From Alphaproteobacteria bacterium MarineAlpha10_Bin3 (GTDB taxonomy: Bacteria; Pseudomonadota; Alphaproteobacteria; UBA8366; GCA-2717185): a stretch of DNA of 5,397 nt. The position numbers and the translations under genes were made by a program. This document shows positions 1 through 4,832 of this stretch, one piece after another. The stretch is from the NCBI GenBank assembly GCA_002937525.1, contig PTKA01000130.1, positions 1-5,397 on the forward strand. Reading direction: 5' to 3'. The notes under the pieces were generated by a model. It made no database searches. It saw only the letters and a program-made list of their open reading frames with translations, and was not told the DNA's origin. How positions within the stretch are numbered: the stretch's first letter is position 1; the number at the start of each line of letters is the position of its first letter.

Positions 1-82
1 GCGCCAGCGCCACCGCGCCGGCCCGGCCGATCCCCGTGCCCGCCCCGGTTACCCAGGCGATTTTCCCCGCAATCGATTGCAT
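1..82 (-). CDS. Short-chain dehydrogenase/reductase (SDR), N-terminal fragment cut by the window edge
   Basis: Only the first 27 codons are present; the gene continues past the left edge. The reading begins MQSIAGKIAWVTGAGTGIGR. This is the first beta strand and glycine-rich turn of a classical SDR Rossmann fold, with the TGxxxGxG dinucleotide-binding motif at residues 11-18. The ATG (82-80 on the minus strand) is preceded by a good ribosome binding site, GAGAGG, ending six bases upstream, which fixes the start. The stop of the SDR at 110-877 lies 27 bp upstream on the same strand, so the two are probably co-transcribed. Family knowledge: such enzymes oxidise or reduce alcohol/carbonyl groups with NAD(P)(H) in the cytoplasm. 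The cofactor-selecting residue at the end of beta-2 and the catalytic SxnYxxxK residues are outside the window, so neither cofactor nor substrate can be inferred. Confidence 0.85.
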   Translation of the reverse strand, partial: MQSIAGKIAWVTGAGTGIGRAGAVALA

Positions 83-109
83 TCAAGCCTCTCACAAATT
101 TGTTGAAAA

Positions 110-877
110 TCACACGCGCCCGGCGGAAACGCCGCCATCGACCATATAGACGCCGCCGGTACAAAACGAGCTATCCGCGCAACTCAGGAACAGCATCAGC
201 CGCGCCACTTCGTCCGGTTCGCCGTAGCGCTTCAGCGGCGTGTGCTGCGCCATCGGGCGGTTCGAACGGTCGCCGGCCGGCAAGCCCCGCTGTTCTTCGA
301 TCGAGGTCATCATGCGGGTGTCGATAGGCGACGGATTGACCGTGTTGACGCGGATATCCATCGCCGCCCCTTCCAGCGCCGCCGTCCGCATCAGGCCGAT
401 GACGGCGTGCTTGGACGTGACATAGGCGGACATGCCGCCGACGGCGCGGATCCCCGCCGTCGAAGAGGTGATGACGATGCTGCCGCCACGGTCCATCGCC
501 GGCATGATATATTTCAGTCCCAGGAAGGTGCCGCGCACATTCACGGCTAGCACTTTGTCGAACAATTCCTCGTCATAATCGGCGATCGGCGTGATCTTGC
601 CCTCAATCCCCGCATTCAGCAGCGCAACATCGACCTGACCAAACCGTTCCAGCGTCGCTGCGACATAGGCTTGGGTCTGCGCCGAATCCGATACGTCGGC
701 AGTCGTGCAGGCCGCCTGGTCCGGGCCGATATCCGCCACGACGCCTTGCAGCGCTTGCGCGTCAAGATCGACCAGCATGACCCGGCCGCCCTCGGCTGCA
801 AAAAGACGCGCTGCGGCGCTGCCGATACCGCCCGACCCGCCGGTGATGATCGCAACCTTGCCGTCCAGCTTTCCCAT
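110..877 (-). CDS. Classical SDR family NAD-dependent oxidoreductase, complete, 255 aa
   Basis: A full-length classical SDR; about 250 residues is the usual size. The cofactor motif TGGSGGIG is at residues 12-19. Asp37 ends beta-2, which usually means NAD(H) rather than NADP(H). The adenine-pocket ADVSD is at 60-64 and the NAG motif at 88-90. The catalytic tetrad is complete: Asn113, Ser139 (in ITSSTAG), Tyr152 and Lys156 (YVTSK). The segment after beta-6 reads NPSPIDTRM (181-189), with Ser where many members have Gly. The C-terminus has the usual GGVYMVDGG ending (241-249). The predicted role is cytoplasmic, NAD-linked oxidation of a secondary alcohol or the reverse; the substrate is unknown. 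The ATG is supported by AAGGAT five bases upstream. The gene is divergent from the molybdenum hydroxylase gene and heads an operon with the SDR at 1-82. Inverted repeats abut its ribosome binding site and could control it. Confidence 0.95.
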   Translation of the reverse strand: MGKLDGKVAIITGGSGGIGSAAARLFAAEGGRVMLVDLDAQALQGVVADIGPDQAACTTADVSDSAQTQAYVAATLERFGQVDVALLNAGIEGKITPIADYDEELFDKVLAVNVRGTFLGLKYIMPAMDRGGSIVITSSTAGIRAVGGMSAYVTSKHAVIGLMRTAALEGAAMDIRVNTVNPSPIDTRMMTSIEEQRGLPAGDRSNRPMAQHTPLKRYGEPDEVARLMLFLSCADSSFCTGGVYMVDGGVSAGRV

Positions 878-887
878 GACCGATCCT

Positions 888-920
888 TATCCGTTATGAA
901 CGGATCCACACTAACGGATA
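888..920. promoter_or_regulatory. Three-copy inverted/direct repeat next to the SDR ribosome binding site
   Basis: Three copies of one 7-bp element are present: ATCCGTT at 889-895, and its reverse complement AACGGAT at 899-905 and 913-919. The first two form a perfect palindrome with a 3-bp centre. The first and third form a perfect 9-bp inverted repeat (888-896 with 912-920) with a 15-bp spacer. The cluster starts 11 bp upstream of the SDR start codon and touches its Shine-Dalgarno (AAGGAT, minus strand 888-883). It may be an operator bound by a dimeric regulator, or an mRNA leader hairpin. The symmetry is seen directly; the function is inferred. Confidence 0.45.
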
Positions 921-954
921 GCCTCGCTTGCGCCTCGCATTTTGTTCGCGGCCG

Positions 955-990
955 TTCGGCGTGTGAATTTCACACCCCGAAACACACGCC
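955..990. promoter_or_regulatory. 27-bp near-perfect palindrome with an extra half-site, candidate operator
   Basis: The core, 961-975, is GTGTGAA-T-TTCACAC, with perfect 7-bp arms around one base. After a single mismatched pair (960/976) the symmetry resumes as TTCGG at 955-959 opposite CCGAA at 977-981. This gives 12 paired positions in a 27-bp element. In addition, GGCGTGTG (958-965) is the exact reverse complement of CACACGCC (983-990), so a third CACAC half-site follows. It lies midway in the divergent region between the SDR operon and the molybdenum hydroxylase gene, where a shared operator would be expected. No regulator gene is in the window to pair with it. Confidence 0.5.
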
Positions 991-1048
991 TCCAACTTCC
1001 GCTGCGCCATTTTGCTGAATGAAATTAGGCGATATGAACCTTCCCGAT

Positions 1049-1077
1049 TTGCGGAATTCGAAAATTTGTCGGATAAG
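1049..1077 (+). promoter_or_regulatory. Possible sigma-70-like promoter for the molybdenum hydroxylase gene
   Basis: TTGCGG (1049-1054) and GATAAG (1072-1077) are separated by 17 bp, inside the AT-richest part of the divergent region. They would start transcription roughly 45-50 bp before the ATG at 1131. Each hexamer matches the consensus at only four positions. A weaker alternative is TTGCTG (1012-1017) with TATGAA (1033-1038) at 15-bp spacing. This is by eye only and promoter motifs in GC-rich bacteria are degenerate. Confidence 0.2.
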
Positions 1078-1130
1078 TGGGCGGCAATGGTGCTCGCGCG
1101 AATGGCGGGCGAATGGGAAAGAGATGACGC

Positions 1131-3398
1131 ATGGACGGCAGCGGCAAGCGCAACAAATGGATTGGCCAGCGCACGATTCGCCCCGATGGCGCGGACAAGG
1201 TGACAGGACATGCGACCTTCGGCGCGGACTTCACGCTGCCGGGGATGCTTTGGGGGAAGGTGCTGCGCAGCCCGCATCCCCATGCCAGAATCAAGTCGAT
1301 CGATCTGGAAAAATCCGCCGCGCTGCCGGGAGTCAAGGCGGTCATGAGCGGGGCCGACCTGGTTGATTTTCCAATCGATACGCCGGTGATGGTGGGCCCC
1401 GCCGATATGCGGTTTGTCAGCCGTAATGTGATGGCGCGCGACAAAGCCCTGTATGCCGGACACGCGGTTGCCGCGGTCGCGGCGATATCGGCCGCGGTCG
1501 CGCAACGGGCGCTGGCGTTGATCGCCGTCGATTATGAGGTTCTGCCGCACGTCATCGATGTGGAAGACGCCATGAAACCGGATGCGCCGGTCCTGCATGA
1601 TTTCCTGCGCACGGCCGGAATCGACCCGAAACCGACGACCGCCTCGAACGTCGCCAGCCGCCTGGAATTTCTGATCGGCGACCTGGATGCCGGGTTCGCG
1701 GCGGCCGACATTATTGTGGAGCGGACCTATAAGACAAAACCCGTGCATCAGGGTTATATCGAACCCCATGCCTGCGTCATCAGCGTCGCCAAGGATAATC
1801 AGGCGACGATCTGGAGCAGCAGCCAGGGCCATTTCATGGTGCGCAACGCCACGGCCAAGATGACCGGCATGGCGGTGGCCGACATCCGCGCGATCCCGGC
1901 CGAAATCGGCGGCGGGTTCGGCGGCAAGACCATCGTGTATCTGGAACCTCTGGCCATGGTTCTGGCCCGCAAATCGGGCTTTCCGGTCAAGATGGTTATG
2001 ACAAGAGAAGAAGTGTTCCGGGCCACGGGACCGACCTCGGGTTCGTGGGATACGGTGAAAATAGGCGCCACCAGGGACGGCCAGATTACCGCCGCGACCG
2101 CGACTTTCCGGTTTCAGGCCGGCGCATTTCCGGGTTCCCCGGTTCGGCCGGCGGCGTCATGCGCCTTTGCGCCCTACGATATCGAAAACGTCCGGGCGGT
2201 TGGCATCGACGTCGTGATGAACCGGCCCAAAAGCAACGCGTACCGCGCGCCGGGCTCGCCCATCGCGGCCTTTTGCGTCGAAAGCACGCTTGACGAGCTT
2301 GCCGCTAAACTGGGCATCGATCCGCTCGAACTGCGTTTGCGGAATGCGGCAAAGGAAGGCACGCGCGCGGCCTATGGACCGACGTTTCGCAAGATAGGGT
2401 TCGTGGAAACGCTGAATGCCGCGAAAAACCACCCGCATTACAGCGCCCCGTTGGGTCCCAATCAGGGCCGCGGCATTGCCTGCGGCTTCTGGTTTAACGT
2501 CGGCGGCGAATCCAGCGCGCAACTCCATATCAACGAAGACGGCACGGTCACGGTCATTACCGGCCATCCCGATATCGGCGGCAGCCGCGCCTCGATGGTC
2601 AACATCGTCGCGGAGATGCTGGGGATCGACTACAGACAGGTGCTGGCGCAGATTGGCGACACCAACGCCATCGGCATCAACGCCACGACAGGCGGCAGCC
2701 GCGTGACCTTTGCCGCCGGCATGGCGGTGACGCAAGCGACCGACAAAGTCATCCTTACCTTGCGTGAACGCGCGGCGAAAATCTGGAACATCGACATCGA
2801 TGCGGTCATTTGGGAAGATGGCGAAGCGCGCCCCGCCGGGTCGAATGCGGGCGAATTCGAACCGCTGTCGCTCGCCGCTCTCACCGCGAAGGCCGGGGCG
2901 ACAGGCGGCCCCATCAACGGTCAGGTTTCGATCAATGCGCAAGGGGCCGCACCCGCCTTTGCCACCCATATCTGCGATGTCGAAGTCGATGCGGAAACCG
3001 GCCGCATCGATATCGTACGCTATACGGCGTTCCAGGATGTCGGCAGGGCGATTCACCCAAGCTATGTCGAAGGCCAGATTCAGGGCGGCGTCGCCCAGGG
3101 GATCGGCTGGGCGTTGAACGAGGAATATATTTATGACGATGACGGGCAACTGGAAAATCCCGGTTTTCTGGATTACCGGATGCCGGTTGCCTCGGACTTG
3201 CCGATGATCGAAGCCGTCGTGCTCGAAGTGCCCAACGATGCGCACCCGCATGGCGTGCGGGGCGTGGGCGAGGTGCCGATCGCGCCGCCGATGGCGGCGG
3301 TCGCGAACGCGATCAGGGATGCGGTGGACCTGCGCTTATGCGACTTGCCAATGTCACCGCCGAAAGTTCTGGCGGCGTTGGACGAACAATCCTCATAG
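1131..3398 (+). CDS. Xanthine dehydrogenase/CoxL-family molybdopterin-binding (large) subunit, 755 aa
   Basis: The large subunit of a molybdenum hydroxylase, which inserts water-derived oxygen into a C-H bond of a heterocycle, aldehyde, aromatic or CoA ester. It is normally in complex with a 2Fe-2S and a FAD subunit. Residues 1-140 form the a/b-hammerhead domain (RPDGADKVTGHATFGAD at 17-33). The rest is the Mo-cofactor-binding region: SSQG at 230-233, GGGFGGK at 260-266, AYRAPG at 370-375, TGHPDIGG at 477-484, TTGGSR at 519-524, QGGVAQGIGW at 651-660 and GVGEVPIAPP at 711-720. Glu714 in the last motif is the expected catalytic base. The active-site loop has no cysteine where true aerobic CO dehydrogenase has AYRCSFR, so this is not a CO dehydrogenase. 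No signal peptide is visible. A stop (TGA 1125-1127) just upstream fixes the ATG at 1131; the Shine-Dalgarno (AAAGAGA) is weak. No partner subunit gene adjoins it. Full length; substrate unknown. Confidence 0.93.
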   Translation: MDGSGKRNKWIGQRTIRPDGADKVTGHATFGADFTLPGMLWGKVLRSPHPHARIKSIDLEKSAALPGVKAVMSGADLVDFPIDTPVMVGPADMRFVSRNVMARDKALYAGHAVAAVAAISAAVAQRALALIAVDYEVLPHVIDVEDAMKPDAPVLHDFLRTAGIDPKPTTASNVASRLEFLIGDLDAGFAAADIIVERTYKTKPVHQGYIEPHACVISVAKDNQATIWSSSQGHFMVRNATAKMTGMAVADIRAIPAEIGGGFGGKTIVYLEPLAMVLARKSGFPVKMVMTREEVFRATGPTSGSWDTVKIGATRDGQITAATATFRFQAGAFPGSPVRPAASCAFAPYDIENVRAVGIDVVMNRPKSNAYRAPGSPIAAFCVESTLDELAAKLGIDPLELRLRNAAKEGTRAAYGPTFRKIGFVETLNAAKNHPHYSAPLGPNQGRGIACGFWFNVGGESSAQLHINEDGTVTVITGHPDIGGSRASMVNIVAEMLGIDYRQVLAQIGDTNAIGINATTGGSRVTFAAGMAVTQATDKVILTLRERAAKIWNIDIDAVIWEDGEARPAGSNAGEFEPLSLAALTAKAGATGGPINGQVSINAQGAAPAFATHICDVEVDAETGRIDIVRYTAFQDVGRAIHPSYVEGQIQGGVAQGIGWALNEEYIYDDDGQLENPGFLDYRMPVASDLPMIEAVVLEVPNDAHPHGVRGVGEVPIAPPMAAVANAIRDAVDLRLCDLPMSPPKVLAALDEQSS

Positions 3399-3409
3399 AA
3401 TAAATCGGC

Positions 3410-3895
3410 TTATTTACCCTTGAAGACCGGCGTACGCTTTTCGCGCCAGGACCGATGCGCCTCGGCCGTATCCTCGGTGAATTCCAGCGCCATGAACCGG
3501 TACGCATCGGCCAGCGACGCGTCCTCTATATTGGCGATATCCATGCCGCGCAGCAGCGATTCCTTCACCAGACGCGCGGCCAGCGGCGGCATGCCGGCAA
3601 TATGGCGGGCGACACTCATCGCTTGATCCATCAATCGCGCATGGGGGACCAGCCATTGCGCCAGGCCGATACGGTACGCCTCCTCGCCGCTGAGCGGGAA
3701 ACCCATCGCCATGCGCACCGCCATCCCCTTGCCAACCCAGCGCGCCAGCCGGGCCGAACCGCCATAGGCCGGAATTATGCCCAGCGCGACCTGTGGCAAC
3801 CGCCATTCCGAACGATCCGACGCAACGATCAGATCGCAGGAAAATGTGATGATGCAGCCGATGCCAATGGCGTATCCGTTGATCGCACCGATCAC
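3410..3895 (-). CDS. C-terminal part of the interrupted crotonase, 161 aa from a possible GTG start
   Basis: This is the remaining two-thirds of the crotonase fold, beginning at the KPVIGAINGYAIGIGC region. It carries the second half of the CoA/active-site architecture (CDLIVASD, LGIIPAYGGSARLARWVG) and the C-terminal helices (PPLAARLVKESLL). A GTG at 3895 lies seven codons after the TAG, with AGGAA 12 bases upstream, so translational re-initiation is conceivable but the spacing is poor. Gene callers would probably report this as a separate short enoyl-CoA hydratase. I regard it as the tail of the gene at 3410-4198, not an independent gene. Confidence 0.5.
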   Translation of the reverse strand: MIGAINGYAIGIGCIITFSCDLIVASDRSEWRLPQVALGIIPAYGGSARLARWVGKGMAVRMAMGFPLSGEEAYRIGLAQWLVPHARLMDQAMSVARHIAGMPPLAARLVKESLLRGMDIANIEDASLADAYRFMALEFTEDTAEAHRSWREKRTPVFKGK

Positions 3896-3913
3896 GGGCT
3901 TCGAAAATTCCTG

Positions 3914-4198
3914 CTAGGCGGTGAACGGAAAGTTCCGGAACCGGGGCAAATCCTTGATGAACTGCGCCGTCGATTCGCTTTTATGGGTGTTGGGGTCTTT
4001 CAGATTGGCGCCGGCGGAAAACGCACCGCCCGCCTCGTCGCCGGTCAGGATCATGCAGCGGACATCGTCATCGGCTTCCATTTGCGTCAGGTAGGTGTCC
4101 AGCCCTTCGTAAAAATCGGCACCCCAGGCATTGCGCGCCTCCGGGCGGCTCAAGGTGAGGATGCCTATATGATCGATTTTTTCGTAGATGACCGGCAT
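3914..4198 (-). CDS. N-terminal part of the interrupted crotonase, 94 aa before the amber stop
   Basis: If the TAG acts as a stop, this is what the first cistron makes: 94 residues, from MPVIYEKIDHIGILTLSRPE to RNFPFTA. It covers the first beta-alpha units of the crotonase spiral and the substrate-binding loop AFSAGANLKD (59-68). It lacks the glycine-rich helix and active-site region, so it should not be catalytic alone. The start at 4198 is preferred over an in-frame TTG at 4234, because AAGGCGG lies six bases before the ATG and homologues typically begin with this kind of sequence. Confidence 0.6.
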   Translation of the reverse strand: MPVIYEKIDHIGILTLSRPEARNAWGADFYEGLDTYLTQMEADDDVRCMILTGDEAGGAFSAGANLKDPNTHKSESTAQFIKDLPRFRNFPFTA

Positions 4199-4234
4199 GA
4201 ATTCCGCCTTTCTTTTTTGGCCGCGCGCCCGCAA

Positions 4235-4648
4235 TTAGACTGGTTCGGGTTCCTTGTTATAATCCTCGTCGCTGACCTTTTCGAACCAGCGCGTTCCATC
4301 GCCCGTGTCAGTCACTTCCGACATCGCCAGATGAATGAAAAGCCGGTCCGGCGCCGCGCCGTGCCAATGCCGCGTATTCGGCGGAATGACCGCCGTGTCG
4401 CCAGGATGCAGTTCCTGGACGCGCTCGCCTTCCAGCTGGACCCGGCCGACGCCGGTCACGCAATACAGCGTTTGGCCCACCGGATGGGCGTGCCATGCGG
4501 TTCGCGCGCCGGGGGTGAAGGATACGTTGGTTGCCCGCATCCGCGACGGCGGTTTGCCGACCATAACGGGATCCTGCCAGACCTGTCCGGTGAAATTCGC
4601 CTCGGCCGCCAATTTGGTCGGGCGCGCATTCGCTCGCTTGATATCCAT
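4235..4648 (-). CDS. Small cupin, (R)-hydroxynitrile-lyase-like / carboxymuconolactone-decarboxylase-associated type, 137 aa
   Basis: A single-domain cupin with a metal site. Cupin motif 1 is GARTAWHAHPVGQTLYCVTG (47-66) and motif 2 is HPGDTAVIPPNTRHWHG (81-97). The predicted ligands are His53, His55, Gln59 and His94, with Gln replacing the usual Glu. From memory, this set and its numbering match the Mn-dependent hydroxynitrile lyase of Granulicella tundricola (GtHNL), and His106, important in that enzyme, is also present. Similar cupins often stand beside catabolic genes with no known physiological role, so a lyase function here is not established. The ATG at 4648 is preceded by AGGAG at good spacing; an upstream in-frame GTG (4765) would add 39 residues that do not look like cupin sequence. 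It is the first gene of a minus-strand pair with the broken crotonase and diverges from the epimerase gene. Confidence 0.88.
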   Translation of the reverse strand: MDIKRANARPTKLAAEANFTGQVWQDPVMVGKPPSRMRATNVSFTPGARTAWHAHPVGQTLYCVTGVGRVQLEGERVQELHPGDTAVIPPNTRHWHGAAPDRLFIHLAMSEVTDTGDGTRWFEKVSDEDYNKEPEPV

Positions 4649-4735
4649 CGCTTTTCTCCTCGTTGTCCGACAGGTTCCCCAAACCATACGCCCCCTTTCC
4701 GCTTCGGGGAAATGGCTTTGTGCGCGTGGGTCCTG

Positions 4736-4753
4736 GGCCTTTATTAATAGGCC
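4736..4753. promoter_or_regulatory. GGCCT-N8-AGGCC inverted repeat in the cupin/epimerase divergent region
   Basis: Perfect 5-bp GC-rich arms (4736-4740 and 4749-4753) flank an AT-only centre containing the palindrome TATTAATA (4742-4749). It lies 87 bp upstream of the cupin start and 79 bp upstream of the epimerase start, a reasonable place for a shared operator or promoter core. TTGTGC (4718-4723) with TATTAA (4742-4747) at 18 bp could serve as a weak plus-strand promoter. A further small palindrome, CCGTT-C-AACGG, sits at 4771-4781. The remaining 4649-4832 sequence shows no gene. Function is inferred from position only. Confidence 0.3.
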
Positions 4754-4832
4754 GGGCGGTGACACTATTGCCGTTCAACGGGGGTCCCGGTTCGCCGCAA
4801 AACTTACCGGGCCATTCAGGAAAGGAACAGCG

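Larger units (their letters stand above)
3410..4198 (-). pseudogene. Crotonase / enoyl-CoA hydratase-like gene interrupted by one in-frame TAG
   Basis: Read as one frame this is 262 codons, the normal crotonase length, with a single amber codon (TAG, minus strand 3916-3914) at position 95. The frame is unchanged on both sides: ...RNFPFTA, stop, then QEFSKPVIGAINGYAIGIGC. The N-terminal half has SRPEARNAW (17-25) and the oxyanion-hole region AFSAGANLKD (59-68). The C-terminal half has NGYAIGIGC (107-115), CDLIVASD (121-128) and LGIIPAYGG (139-147). Both glutamates of classical enoyl-CoA hydratases are replaced, by Ile116 and Gln136, so even an intact protein may not be a hydratase. The ATG at 4198 follows AAGGCGG at good spacing. 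The gene lies 36 bp downstream of the cupin gene in the same operon and ends 11 bp from the convergent molybdenum hydroxylase gene. It could be a recent nonsense mutation, a base-call error, or a read-through site; no further decay is visible. Confidence 0.8.

Noticed and set aside
94..103. ACAAATTTGT palindrome in the gap between the two SDR genes
   Set aside because: A 10-bp AT-rich palindrome in a 27-bp operon spacer is easily chance, with no extended symmetry.
110..877. Ser in place of Gly in the SDR segment NPSPIDTRM as an unusual feature
   Set aside because: PSP variants of this segment are, as far as I recall, common in a branch of classical SDRs, and all catalytic residues are intact.
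961..975. CRP/FNR-type binding site reading of TGTGA...TCACA
   Set aside because: CRP half-sites are separated by 6 bp; here the TGTGA and TCACA arms are only 3 bp apart, so the geometry does not fit.
1012..1366. Short plus-strand frames starting just before the molybdenum hydroxylase gene (1012-1203 and 1019-1366)
   Set aside because: They run out of frame into the real gene and show no conserved sequence or good ribosome binding site.
894..1832. 312-codon minus-strand frame covering the divergent region and the 5' part of the molybdenum hydroxylase gene
   Set aside because: It is antisense to the hammerhead domain, has no domain signature, and would run through both repeat clusters.
2157..3251. 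364-codon open frame on the minus strand inside the molybdenum hydroxylase gene
   Set aside because: It is wholly antisense to conserved Moco-binding sequence and shows no family motif. It is a codon-bias shadow.
1131..3398. Assignment as aerobic carbon monoxide dehydrogenase CoxL
   Set aside because: The active-site loop reads AYRAPGSP rather than the Cys-containing AYRCSFR of true CO dehydrogenase.
3399..3414. AATAA-N6-TTATT inverted repeat between the convergent genes, as a terminator
   Set aside because: The stem is only 5 A-T pairs and lacks a GC-rich stem and clean T-run in either direction. No convincing intrinsic terminator is visible in the 11-bp gap.
3455..4747. 430-codon open frame on the plus strand across the crotonase and cupin genes
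   Set aside because: It is antisense to two clear protein families, its translation is rich in Arg/His/Gly/Ala with no recognisable domain, and long antisense frames are common opposite GC-rich genes.
4649..4765. N-terminal extension of the cupin to a GTG at 4765
   Set aside because: The extra 39 residues do not resemble cupin sequence, and a strong AGGAG site precedes the internal ATG at 4648.
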